Below the pieces are notes generated by a model. The model was not told where the DNA came from and ran no database searches. It saw nothing but the letters and a program-made list of their open reading frames with translations. This document shows, in pieces, positions 11,761 through 23,600 of a stretch of DNA of 64,000 bases (position 1 is its first letter; each line of letters opens with the position of its first letter). Both the position numbers and the translations under genes were made by a program. Source of the DNA: Krasilnikovozyma curviuscula (taxonomy: Eukaryota > Basidiomycota > Tremellomycetes > Cystofilobasidiales > Mrakiaceae); NCBI GenBank assembly GCA_014825775.1, contig MVAQ01000027.1:85077-149076 (forward strand), in the 5' to 3' direction.

Positions 11761-14625
11761 ATGAGTCTCCCCTTGGCGTCGCCCACCTGGGCTCACAGCG
11801 GCGGGCCCTCGTCCTTCAGAAGCCTGAATCAACCCCAGGCTCAGCAACAGCAGCCTCAGAGGCTCCCATCACCACCGTCGTTGAGAAGTGTGGACTCATG
11901 GAACCCATCCATTGAGAATGGTATGAGAAGGGAGGAGAGTTTCCAGGGAATGGTTGGAGTCATGAAGGGAAACGGGAGTGGACAATCGGCAGCAGAAAAA
12001 AGACGATCTCTCGATGGTTGGAGACGAAGTGGAGACTTCTCTGCCCCTCCTGGTGATGCTTTGGAAGATGCTCTTCGAAGGAGTCCGTTGATCCTCGTAC
12101 GTACCAGCACATTTTCCTTCTCATTTTTTCCCTCTTACTCGGCACTGAACTTGCGCTTGTATTTGTATTACTGTTTGTATTGCAATTAGGGTCTTCTTGA
12201 TCGAATTTCTAGAACAGAGTCTACCTTACAGGTTTTAACCCAACAAATGGCTTCTGTTAATACCTCTCTCGCTACCTTATTGCCGTCGACACACATCTCC
12301 ATGGGGACCGGCGAAACCCAAACACCAACACCTCCAACACCACTAGGCAACACCACTGCTCCACTAGAATCGGAAGGTCTCAAAGCTATGGCTGACCAGA
12401 TGTCTGCTTTGTCAACTTCTGTCGCTCAGTTGCAGCTCATGGCTGCGCAACAAAAAGTGAAGGAACAACAAAGTGGTTTCAACTTGACCATGCCCCCAAC
12501 CTCCGCCAAGACACAACCTCCAACACCTTCGCAACAGTCTAGTTTACAAAATCCATTTCCGCTACAGGCACCTCAAGCGCTCCAGTCCCAACAAGGCGGC
12601 AAACCTTCGCTCAACCTGTCTCGCCCTTCATCCGTTGTTCGCCCAGGCAACATGAGGAGCTTCACCGCTGGCTATATTCCCAATGACCGACCTTCTTCAG
12701 CAGGAACAATGATTGGTGTACCACCTGATACGAAAAGACGACCACCATTGGGAGAAGTGCGTGTGGCTCAACTTTTCTAATTTGAAGCGCGCTTATGTCC
12801 CTCAATCTAACCCCTGATGATCTTTTGCTGGCATACAGGGTATTTCCATCGACAACAACAATTTTTCAGGTGGTTGGCCTACACCAGCTGCTGGTCCTCA
12901 AACGCCAGGCGGTTCCTCACATATCCCAGTTAAGTGGGACCAGCTCAACATCACGCCATCGCTTCTTCACGCCATCATCAAGTATGGTATCGGACCGCCT
13001 AACAAAGTTCAACAAAGAGCTCTTCCATTTTTATTGAGAGGTTCTGACATTATTGCTCAAGCACCACCAACTCAAGAGCGAATCATCTCTTATGTCGTCC
13101 CAGCCCTGAACGTCTGTCTGTCAATCCCAAGAGACAATACCCCTTACAAAGGTCCCTACGTCGTTGTCATCACCACGACTGTTGATCAAGCTACTCAAGC
13201 CCATAAGCTTGTGAGAGATATTGGTACTCATCTGGGCATCAGATCCACGTTGAGCGTTGGTTCGGGCGGGGACGTTCCCAGAGAACTTGGCCAGATCACT
13301 CAGCACGCTCCTCAGGTTCTCTGTGGTACTCCTGCAAAAATCCATGATCTTTTTACGAGAACAGGTGGTTTGAGTGGTGAAGGTGTTCGCTTCCTCGTCG
13401 TGAGTAGTTCAGTTGCTCTCTCGTAGCTGATCCTTCGCCGACAATTTCATTCTTATAGATTGACGAGGTCGACCAGCTCATTGCCCGAAATCTCTATGAA
13501 TTTGTTATTGAAGTCGTCAAGCGTTTCCCATCTCCACGAGCAAACCGAGCTGGCGGAGCACCCCTTCCGTCTCCAGCGGCCGTACCTCAATCACCATTCG
13601 ACGCAGGAGTCAACTCACCGTTCAATCCTTCATCCGGTTCACCTTTCCCGAGCACAAGTAGGAGGTTCCCAGTTGCAGCAGCTCCAGTTGGGGCCATCGG
13701 ATCCAAGGAACCACCGCTAGAACCACCTCGTCCTGGAACGGTCGACCGTCAAACCTGTCTATTCTCCAACACTGTCCCTCAAGATGTTCTCAACTTCTCT
13801 AATGCCATCCAGGTTAGAGAGCCAGTGAGAGTGTTGGTTCGTCGTGAAGGAGGTGGAGCTGAAGCTCCAAACAATGCTCAAGGAGGAGCTGGTCTAAAAC
13901 ACCTGTACCTCTACTTGGCGTTCACTGGAGGTTCCAGATCGGTCGATAATGGTGCCTCAACGTTAAGCGGAAATGGTTCTGGTGTGATCGGTAGTGGTAG
14001 AGGATTGAGCGTCAATTCAGAGACGACACAGGCGAAGGAGTGGAAGCTCGAGGCCCTAGCAGATCTTCTTGAGGAAGAGGTTCTCCCGGCTCTTGTCCAC
14101 GTTGGCAGTGCTGCTACAATGGAAAGTGTGGTATACAAGCTTACTAGCAGGAATATCGATGCAACTTTCTTAGTGAGTAGCCCTCCTTCCTCGCTATGTT
14201 GTAGATCGCTGATTCCCCGTCTTCTACAGCACTCTGAGATGTCTCCTTCGACTCGACAAGCGGCCCTCACCAAGTTCAGAAACTCGACCGAAAGAACTCG
14301 CGTGTTGGTGATATTCGATCTCATCGTTAAGCCTGCCGAAGTCAACTATGTCCGGTTGGTCGTCAACTATGACCTTCCAAGAAGTGTCGAAGGATATGCC
14401 CAGAGGGTATCACCCGCTGTTAGTGCCACCACTAGACCTGGTCTCATTGTTAACCTTATCCAAGCCAGCGGTGGAGGTTAGTTGCATTGGTATTTTAACT
14501 CGTGAAATGATGTCGTGCTGACTCACTTTTTACTGGTTTTAGACGTCGAAATGATGCGGTCCATCGAGTGTGCCTACAAATTCAAATGTTCAGAAGTGCC
14601 AATGTCTCTCAAGGAAGCATTGTGA
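11761..14625 (+). CDS. Degenerate DEAD-box (eIF4A-like) protein, probable pseudo-helicase
   Basis: Six exons (11761-12096, 12190-12756, 12839-13399, 13459-14172, 14230-14476, 14543-14625) encode 835 residues. The first ~330 are Gln/Pro/Ser-rich and probably disordered. The rest follows a two-domain DEAD-box fold. A good Q-motif region (WDQLNITPSLLHAIIKYGI..VQQRALP) begins near residue 334. The catalytic motifs are then lost: motif I reads APPTQERI instead of AxxGxGKT; motif II is DEVD at residues 490-493; SAT is SNT; the RGID motif V reads KPAEVNYVRLVVNYDLP; and HRxGRxxR is YAQRVSPAV. A long insert sits after DEVD. By family logic it should not hydrolyse ATP and may act as a scaffold in translation or RNP assembly; this role is inference. 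Introns are clean and there are no internal stops, so it is not a dead gene. Confidence 0.78.
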
Positions 14626-15125
14626 TCATCCAAAGCTTCACCTCCTAATCATTGTATTCACCCTCCAAACACCGTTTTTCTTCCAGCAAACGTCGTCTCA
14701 AGAGGATCCTTGTCTCTCGCACCTACTACAACAATACAACACGTGTTTTTTATACAATCACAAACTGTATCATTTTATGGAACCCCTACTCGCGTCTATC
14801 TCCTTCGTCTCCTCTTTTGGGTTTTCGCATTATCCGACATCTCTCGCGCCATCGCGATACGTTCCAAAAGAACATTGTAGCCTTTCATTCTTAGGTATCT
14901 TGTAGTAGTTTCCCTTTCTTTCTTTTGCTTATCCGCGGGTGTTCTATATTTATTCTTCTGGGAGGAACTTATCTGCTATTCTACGTCGACCTTGCGCACA
15001 GCGCCATTTCTTGACTCATTAAAACAGGCTCGACTTAGTTCTGTAATGCCTGTCTTAATCAAAAATTGACATTTCCATCAGCTAGTCATACCTGTAACGC
15101 TACGCTACATCTTCTGCAACCTCGA
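14626..15125. other. Convergent 3' region
   Basis: This is the 500-bp stretch between the eIF4A-like gene (+) and NDUFA2 (-). It presumably carries both 3'UTRs. No recognisable element is seen. Confidence 0.5.
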
Positions 15126-15606
15126 CTATTGGCTAAGATCAGCTGGGGATTTCGACAGCAGATTCGCTAGTTGAGACTCGACTTCTGCGCTTGACCCTGA
15201 AAGCGGCACCTGGGACTCTACACCATATTCTGAGAAGACACATAGAAGGAGGGAAGCTTCAGGTCAGCTTTATATTCCCTCAAAGAACGGACAAAGGTTA
15301 ATAGGTCGCCGCCCTTTCGAGCATAGACTCACCAAATCTAGCAAAAGCCTTTGGGTTTACACCTTCAGCTTCTCGGATCAAGAACTTCAGGTCAGGATTT
15401 GACTGCTTAATGCCAATGTAGGACGACTTGAGGAAATCCCTGCAGAAAAGGAGGGAATCAACAGAAAGTGGGTCAGTTCTCTGTAACTACTTCTCTCATG
15501 TAAAGCTTAAAAGGGCTTACCTGACGCCTGCTGAGGACGGGCCACGTTGGCACAGGTGGATACGAACCTCCTTGAGGGTTTTGGGGAGTGCTTTAGACAA
15601 GGACAT
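15126..15606 (-). CDS. Mitochondrial complex I subunit NDUFA2/B8 (NI8M)
   Basis: Three minus-strand exons (15606-15521, 15439-15333, 15229-15126) give 98 residues, the usual size of this subunit. The sequence has the family's hallmark IHLCQRGPSSAGVRDFL near residue 16, followed by NPDLKFLIREAEGV and the short thioredoxin-like C-terminus. It is an accessory subunit on the matrix arm of NADH:ubiquinone oxidoreductase. Its presence implies that this fungus keeps respiratory complex I, unlike Saccharomyces. The start is the methionine of MSLSKALPKTLKEV, which matches the family N-terminus; the longer upstream frame has no support. Confidence 0.92.
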
Positions 15607-16984
15607 GGCGGTTGGGTGAGTATCGAGGGACTGTGGGAGACGGCGAGGCTGGGTGGGGAAGCATAATTTCCACTTCTTTTTCAGATGACAAAACTCTACT
15701 TTGAGAAGGATAGAAGAAGACAGCGACAACAAACGAGATGTATTTGTAAACCGAAAGATGAAATCAGAGCCGGTCAAACGACTGACACTGTGTGCTACCT
15801 GCGCATGAAATTAGCTGTCTCATTATGAGTTGCTGTGACGGCTTGCAAGAAGGCAATGGCAGCGGTATCATGGCAAGAAAGAGATGTTCATACAAGTCCA
15901 GAATACAAGAGCACTTGAAAAAGAGTCATGAAGGTGATGACGAAAAATCAGTAACCACCTAGAGTACCTAGAAACCAGCAGCATTCACAGCGCAGCTTGA
16001 GGTCTCATGGGGCACAAAAGAATCAGCTCGAAGGTGCAAGAAAAGATTCTTGAAGCCTTAATGGTCAAGGTGGCTGTGACGACGAGATGAGAAGAATTTG
16101 ATCTCGAGAATAAATCGGAAGTTGAGGTTGTCCTACGAGTTCCAACAGCGCCCAAAGCAAACCAAAAGCAAGAGAAACAAATGAGAAACAAGTCAGTCAA
16201 AGCTTTGAAGGAAATTTTTAAAGTATGATTGAGGCGAAGAAGTAACGAGTGTGTGATTTTTTTTGTTCAGGGCGATTCTGATTAGACCATCATGATCCTC
16301 CCAAAGTAGGTTGGACTAGGAAACAGCTTCTAGTTGATTGTGTTTTTATGATATTTCATCATTCAAAAAAAAAAGGGAGGGGAGGGCTCTGCTTGTGTAA
16401 CAGAACACGAAGCAAGAATGCCAAAGATGGTGGGAATGTTGTAGGAAATGAGCTCGAATGCTTACCTGTCGATGGATCTTGAGCTCTACATCTCGCTCTT
16501 TATAATAAAAAAAAGGAATAGCTTGATGTTCTCGGGGGTATGAAGACGATAATCTTGAGATGGCGATGGTGTCGAGAGCAAGAAAGGTTGAAGCAAATTT
16601 TTGTTACTTTTGAGCGTGTCGTGGCAAATCAGTCTGTGACAACTTCAGGAAAAAGTGCTCTTAAGTCTAGTCAACTCGAAGAGAAAGAAGCTTTGAATGG
16701 CTGAATATGTCACGAAGATCAGGTTCCCTGCCACCGACGCCTGTTGCGAGTCCCAAAAAAAAACAACTTCCATAGCCACATTGCTCTCATCTCAGGTTTT
16801 GCGCTTTAGTCGATTCGCCAGACTGAAAGAACGTCATTCATAAAAGAAAAGGGCTAAGTATGCTCAAATGATGCCAGGATGGATCAGGCAACGTAAAGAT
16901 TGTGGGAAGGATTGCCCGACGAGATCGCGACTTTTATCATAGGCGGCCGCTCCAAGAGGGTGCGGTGAATCTTCGAGCAAGTAT
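15607..16984. other. Gene-poor 1.4-kb stretch
   Basis: It lies between NDUFA2 and the thaumatin-like gene, both on the minus strand. It has several A-runs (around 16365, 16507 and 16757) and only short frames without domains (for example 15985-16200 minus). It could hold the promoter of NDUFA2, a long 3'UTR of the thaumatin-like gene or a non-coding RNA. Nothing positive can be named. Confidence 0.5.
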
Positions 16985-18332
16985 TTATTGAGGACAGAAC
17001 GTAATAGTGTAGTCTGGCTGAGAGGAACAGGTCCAAAGCGCAGTGCCTGAATCGGAGCATCAGCGGTCTGTTCAGCGATGGCACGGGCGGCTAAGATTAA
17101 GACCGATTTAGATGACTAACCAGAGCTCTCATCATATGCGTAAGCGTAAGCATCTGGGCACGCGTCCTTGAAATAAGAGTAATACTGAACCCCGCTGTTT
17201 GGGCAGGTGGCAGCAGTGTCGTCGCCGTTGGCTGCAAAATACGATCTAAAATCAGATTCCTATTCTGACCCCTTCTCTATCACAGCTGAGACTCACTGCA
17301 ACAGTTTGCGTCACCTCCGAGGGCAAAGCAGGAACTGGCGCAACCCAAGCCGTCATCCATGACCAAAGCCGAAGGACAACCGTCGTTCAAGTAAGCCTTA
17401 CAAGCTGGGGCCTCGCAAGAAGAGTCGGATGGGGTGATTGATAATGGCAAGTTGAAACTATAAGCAAAATATTCTGCTATTCAGTACTCTGTTGTTCCAT
17501 GTTAAGCCAGGAAGACACCAAGGGAGCGCTCACCCGTCAACCAAAGATACCTGAGAGATTAGAATCATCAGCATCGAGCGCAATAACTTCTAAGGAGGCA
17601 AATGTAAGTTTAAGAAAACCCACATCATAGTTGTCTTGTCCAGTAGAAGACAAGGTGAATTCAGCAAGGGTGGCAGGTGGGGTGCCTTCATAGCGAAGGC
17701 GGAACCAGGAGACAACGAAAGTCAGCGAAGTATCCTCACACATTCAATCAATTGACTCCAAGAACTATTACCAGTGACTCCAGAAGTGCATAAGAGACCA
17801 CCGCAGTCACCTGATCTCAGTAGGACAGAGCGATTCATTAGCAAGTGCGACTAGGATGAAAATCGATGTCAAATCAGAATTTACCAGAAACACAAGATCC
17901 AGCACCACTAGAATCAAAAGTACAGTTGTTTCTACCCCAGATCCGTCCAGCGGTCCAGTCATCGGAGACGGTGAAGGACACAGATGAGCCGGAAGTGGCT
18001 TCCCATCCAGTGGGCTGAGATGGAGTATCAGTGGACGATTGTGTGAACAAAGCAGGGTACTGTATAAGGAGAAAAAGATTAAATTAGTTGAGAAATCAGT
18101 CCTTTATTTCTAAAGAAGTAAGAGAGAGAGAGAGAGAGAGCCCGAGAGACTCACAACTGAAAGCATGCAAAAAGTTGAAAAAGTAAACAGTGCCAGGGGA
18201 TTAGTCCAATTCATTGCGCTCGTGCTCAATCCGGGCTAACTCACTTGTCCCACTACATGAATTCGTAACGGTGATCGTTCTAGCTTGTGAAACAGCGGCC
18301 AAAGAAGTAACGAGGAGAACAGTTGAGAGCAT
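16985..18332 (-). CDS. Secreted thaumatin-like protein with a 2-nt exon
   Basis: Nine minus-strand exons (18332-18245, 18156-18155, 18059-17885, 17810-17772, 17685-17624, 17550-17534, 17457-17297, 17231-17121, 17046-16985) give 238 residues, typical of small thaumatin-like proteins. A signal peptide (MLSTVLLVTSLAAVSQA) precedes RTITVTNSC. The mature part has 16 cysteines, the family number for eight disulfides. It also has the GRIWGRNNC, GDCGG, PPATLAEF and YDVSLVDGFNLP signatures, CPDAYAYAYDE near the end, and the terminal ITFCPQ. The acidic-cleft residues (R, E and D positions) look present. Family members bind or cleave beta-1,3-glucans and act extracellularly. The second exon is only TT; without it the frame breaks before YPALF. 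Confidence 0.88.
18121..18140. repeat. (AG)10 microsatellite in an intron
   Basis: The plus strand carries ten AG units. On the gene's strand this is a (CT)10 tract beginning about 14 nt downstream of the 2-nt exon's donor site. It could help exon definition, but that is inference. Confidence 0.9.
18155..18156 (-). other. 2-nt microexon (TT) of the thaumatin-like gene
   Basis: On the minus strand the context is TGCTTTCAG, TT, GTGAGTCTC: a strong acceptor and a strong donor two bases apart. Exon 1 ends in phase 1 (ACA A) and the next exon starts with TAC CCT GCT. Inserting TT makes the isoleucine codon of T-I-Y-P-A-L-F, which matches the family's GTIWPALF. With TT the total coding length is 717 nt, an exact multiple of three; without it the frame is lost. 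Confidence 0.68.
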
Positions 18333-19378
18333 GTTGACTGCAATGTTGGGGAGAAACAAAGGTCAGCAAAGATCTGGTGCTTAGAGGAGTGGTGCGTAAA
18401 CCAGACATGATCCAGAATGTGATTTCAACTTGCTTTAGGCTTCTTGAGGGGAGGGGAGAAGGAATGGAAGGAGATTGGAAGAAAAAAAGAGAATATGCTG
18501 CAAACTCTTCCTCCTTTATATCTCTTCCCATCTAACCAACTGAAACCGCATGACCAGGTCTCAATTATAGAACAAGTTTCAAACAGGTCTCAATCTCAAA
18601 CATGCCTGGCTATGTACCCGGAGAAGAAGTTTGCAAGGGGGGCGAGCACCAATAAGCCAGGGAAACAGGAGCAATAACAGGTGGGCAGGGAAGCCAACGC
18701 AGACACGTTGATTGAGGGTGGTGGTTCTCAATTGTACAGATGAATTTCAAAGTGTCATTGTCAATGTCAGTGAGTGAATGTAGAACAAAAAAGAGATATG
18801 AGTTCGCTGTAGCAAGAGCGCTAATGACTTGGTTGGACAAGTTTGAGACAGATGGCAAGAGAGATGTATACCTTCACCATTCTTTTTCCGCTTCAGCTTA
18901 GGTAAATGCTGAACAACAGGACCAAATAATGGGGGAGGGATGTTCCTTCTCCTTAGTTTCGTTCATAGTGGCCAAAGCATAGATAGTTCAGAACAAGTTC
19001 GAGGGTGGTTTGAACCATCAACAGCAACACCGGGCGTGACAATAACGTCTCTAGCTTCCCCACACAGAACATAGAATTTCCAGAAGAAAACGATAAGGTG
19101 GATAGAGAAAGTCGTCGGACAGACAGTTAATGCCTTAGGTGCTCAAGCTTGTTGGAACTTGGTGCTGCGATACAGCTTTGACAGGAGAGGGAATGGAAGA
19201 CTGTTCGATAAGTTACCGACCGCGGCACAGGGTATCAAAGTAGCACCCTTTAACAAACCACCAAGTCGACGGGTGTAACAGGACTGTCACCTGAACAGAG
19301 ATCTGATTTGAGGTATGAAGGCAAGAGAACCTTGACTTGCTGAGAAGCGGTTGAATTTGATAACAAATCGAATTTTTT
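18333..19378. other. Upstream region of the thaumatin-like gene
   Basis: About 1 kb lies between the thaumatin-like start and the 3' end of PIG-L. A TATA-like element is annotated separately. No other coding or repeat signal is seen. Confidence 0.45.
18514..18522 (-). promoter_or_regulatory. TATA-like element upstream of the thaumatin-like gene
   Basis: GATATAAAG on the minus strand lies about 185 nt before the start codon, a plausible distance for an inducible secreted-protein gene. It rests on sequence match only. Confidence 0.3.
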
Positions 19379-20342
19379 TTAATGAACCTTCACCAGGGTG
19401 TTTTCCCACATATACCTGCTGAAACTAACCCAAAGCCATCTAAACCACACCATCTGGCTCTGATGCTTCCTCATAGCTGTCAGAATTCTCCAGTATCCCT
19501 TTGGATTGACTTTAACGTTCAGCCGTGAATCATTGGACTGCGATGAGGTGGAGAAGAGCTGGTTTAGGAAGGAAGGAAAGAAGGAAAGGTATTTTGAGGT
19601 CATTGGGTGAGAGTGGAGATGATAAATCGAGAGCTTTGGATTGACAGCGATGAAGAGCTTGGAGATGTTTGCGAGGGAGATGTGGTTGGCATGAGCCGAA
19701 ACTCCTTGTGAGTCGAATGTGATAATCTAGAATTAAAGTGACTATGAAGGTCAAAGATTGACCCACATCGTGCACAGGGGCAGAAAGATGGAAAAGAAAT
19801 CCTCACATTCTGAATACCCGCCTGCTTGATCGTCGGTTCAACCAGCTCTCTAATCAGCTCTAGGTTCCAATGTGCTTGCATTCCATCTAGCAGTTTCGGG
19901 TGATCCCAGATCTTTGTGCGTTCATAAGGAAGGTCGAAAGATCTGTACGCACGGTGAAGCTCCTTTTGGCGTACTTTTCCTAGCCCATGAGCATCACCTG
20001 GACACCAACAGGTAATATGTCAGAATAAAGATTGCATTCATTATCTGAACAGACCAACTGCTCACCGACACTCATGCACACAGCCCAGACATCATTCCTC
20101 CCTCGTAACCCCTCCAAAATTGGACCAAAGAACATCGACTCGTCGTCCGGATGAGCAGTGAGCAGCAGCGTAGGCCCCTGAGGTAGCTCTGATGATGGTG
20201 TAAGCTTGATGAAGAAGGGTAATATCGAGAGTAAGAGAGCTAGACAGAAATATGGTGGTGGGATGTAATTGACGAAGGAGTTTCCAAATGCATTCTTCCT
20301 TCTTCGAGGTTTGGGAGGCTTAGGTCGATACTGAGGCGCCAT
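19379..20342 (-). CDS. GPI12: N-acetylglucosaminyl-phosphatidylinositol de-N-acetylase (PIG-L/Gpi12)
   Basis: Three minus-strand exons (20342-20066, 19997-19807, 19726-19379) encode 271 residues. A basic Pro-rich start is followed by one membrane segment (YFCLALLLSILPFFIKL). The zinc-binding TAHPDDESMFFGP box follows near residue 63, and a second catalytic segment, FDSQGVSAHANH, comes later. The C-terminus reads SQMVWFRWLWVSFSRYMW, as in other PIG-L proteins. The enzyme removes the acetyl group from GlcNAc-PI, the second step of GPI-anchor synthesis at the ER. Catalytic residues look intact. It is divergent from the 5-oxoprolinase gene, with about 270 bp between start codons. Confidence 0.93.
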
Positions 20343-20611
20343 TCTGATGTCTCAGGAATATATAGAGACTGCAGTTAGGTGCAAGCTTGGATCTAACTGG
20401 ATCGCACTGCAGATGCCCAGTGGCGCTGAAGTTTCAGCACGTCGTCGCAGTAAATACACAAATAAAAGTGTTGATCACTGGAAGATGGTTTCGAAGTAGA
20501 TGAGAACTGAGAGACAGATCACTCTGGAAAAAGTGACTTTCTCAATTGCTCTCGGTGCACGTCGAGCGTCAGCAAGCAGTTCCCTTCTACTAACCCCCAT
20601 TATCTCTTAAA

Positions 20612-23600
20612 ATGCCTTCCCTCCCTCTCAAATCTGTCAGGATCTGTGCTGATCGAGGTGGAACATGTGAGTAAACGAAATACCAAGGTGCAATTGTTCG
20701 CCAATGCTGATTGCGGTCATTTACCGCCTTAAGTCACCGACGTGTGGTGCAGTTACCCAGACCCTGAGAACGTAGATGGACCTCGAAAAGAGATGGTAGT
20801 TAAGCTGTGTGAGTGTTTCTTCGGCGGTTTACAGCACCAACTTGAGCTCGAAGCTCATCAGCCCCGTTTGCTCAGTGTCGGTTGACCCAAACAACTACAA
20901 GGACGCGACAACAGAAGGTGTAAGAAGGATACTTGCTACTCTAACAGGTACAGAGACACAGAGAGGGGAGCAGTTGAGCGATGAATACATCGGTTCGTCG
21001 TCACAAACCTCTTTCCGGATGAAACCCGAGCGTTGAAGCTGAGTTCATACTTTTCATTTTGCTTCTTCAGAGTACATCAGGTTATCGACCACTGTAGCAA
21101 CGAATTCTCTTTTGACAAGGAGAGGTCAAAGGCATGTGTTGCTTATCACTAAAGGTTTTGGTGACTTGCTGGTGAGTGCATTGCTCCTCAATTATACTTC
21201 GAAGTTCTTAACGTTTTGCTGTTGTTCTTCGTTTCCAGGAAATTGGAAACCAAAGTCGTCCGAAAATCTTCGACCTGAACATTCAACGGCCGTCGCAACT
21301 GTACGAGAAAGTCTTGGAAGTAGAGGAACGAGTGACTTTGGTTGGGTAAAGCCGTGTCTCATACCACCTTTTTGAAACGATCATCCGCTGAACTTGTGAA
21401 TCTTATAGTTACTCAACCGATCCACAGCACTCTCAGCGACAAGTCCAATTCGACGCCGAGGGCAAGGTCACTCGAGCCTATGCAGACGTCGGTGAAAAGG
21501 AAGGTCAAGTAAATCCAGAGTACCCACCAGCTGGAGAACCAAACTCCGTGATTCAGGGTCTTTCAGGAGAAGCGGTCAAAATTCTCAGGAAACCTTCGCT
21601 CGAGACGTTGAGGTCTCAGCTCAAGAAGCTGCACGACGAAGACGGGTTTGATACTTGCGCCATTGTGTTCATGCACTCGTACACCTACCCGAATCACGAG
21701 AAAGCGGTCGGCGATTTGGCTAAGGAATGCGGGTTTAAAAACGTGTGCTTGAGCAGTGAAGTCGGCGGAATGATCAAGGTAAATCGTCTCTCACTCGCAC
21801 TCGTCACATCTTTCAGTCGAAGACTGACTCCGGTCTCGTTACAGATTGTTCCCCGGGGAACCTCGACCACAGCAGATGCTTACCTTACTCCTATCCTCCT
21901 TCAGTACCTTCAAGGCTTCTTTGCTGGTTTCACCAAAGGAATCGAGAGCAAAGTCGAGTTCATGACCTCCAACGGAGGACTTGTGCCGCTGTCATCATTC
22001 AACGGGTTGAAGTCGCTGCTAAGTGGACCTGCAGGTAATTTTTCCTTCTTTCCTTTTTGTGAAATCCCTGATATTATATAGAAGCTGATTGTTACATTTC
22101 AGGCGGGGTTGTTGGTTTCGCAAGGACAGGCTTTGACGAGGTCGACCAACGACCCATCATTGGGTAAGCTAGCCGCGCAGTTGTACCTCATAGGCTTCTA
22201 TTCTAATCTTGCTGTTTTTGCTCTTCAGGCTTGATATTGGTGGAACTTCAACCGATGTCTCGAGATACGCTGGTGGAGGAAGATTCGAACAGGTCTTGGA
22301 AACAACCACAGCAGGTATTCAGATACAGTCACCTCAACTGGATATCAACACTGTACGGTGGCTCTCACACAACCGACTGTTTGTCAATATGGACTGATTT
22401 TTTTAACATTTGTGCGATCACGATAGGTAGCTGCAGGTGGTGGAAGTTGCTTAGGTTTCCGAGACGGGTTGTTTTTGGCTGGACCCGATAGTGCTAGTGA
22501 TTATCTCTCTTCTACGCATTTACCAACAGGAAATACACTAAATTACTTTTTTTTTCTCCAGGTGCTGATCCAGGACCTGTCTGCTACAGGAAAAACGGAC
22601 CCCTCGCCATCACCGACGCTAACTTGTTTCTTGGAAGAATCGACTTGGACTCCTTCCCTTCGTGCTTTGGTCCTACAGAATCCGAGCCTCTGGACCCAGA
22701 AGCGACAAAATCTGCTTTTGAAAAGGTTGTTGAGAGAATCAGGAAGGAAACTGGGACTGACAAGACGATGGACGAGATTGTGTTTGGGTGGATTGAGACG
22801 GCCAACGAAACGATGGCTAGGCCGATTCGTGCCTTGACTGAAGCTCGAGGGTGAGCAAAAATCACACCTCTGTTTGACTCTTCACGTTTTGACGAATCGT
22901 TTTCGCCCCGTCCTGTTCCAGGTTTGACTTGACAAAACATATACTCTCATCATTTGGAGGAGCAGGCGGACAACACTGTTGCGATATTGCGACGATTCTT
23001 AGAATTAAAACGATCCTCATCCACAAGTTCTCTTCCATTCTCTCAGCTTATGGTCTTGCGCTTGCTGACAGAATCGAGGAGTCCCAGGAACCTGCTGCAG
23101 AATTTTACAACTCCAAGTCCGTTGGGGGTTTAAGAGCGAGGTTAGACAAAGTTGAGGAGAGAGTTGTTGAAAAGTTGAAAGGTCAAGGCTTCAAGCGTGA
23201 GAGAATCCACGTGGAGCGAATGCTGAACATGAGGTCAGTTTGATTATGGTTTTATTCTCCGTCAGCTTGAGGGTTTTGACATTGGTTCTACCTTATGCGT
23301 TCTACAGATACACTGGTACCGATACGGCTCTGATGGCTATTCAACCTGAAGACGAACCTGACTTTGACTTTGAGAAGGAGTTCACTAGGATGTACAAGGA
23401 GGAATTCGGTTTCGTGTTGGAAAACAACACCATTAATGTTGACGATATCAGGGTGAGAGGCACTGGAAAGTCGTACGGTGAGTAAATTCTACCATTCTGT
23501 CAGTGTGTCTGCGTTTACGTTTACTAAGCATTACTATGCGAGTAAAGATTCCCTTCCACCGACGGCGCTTTCTGAACAACGCGATCTCAACTTCGTCGCA

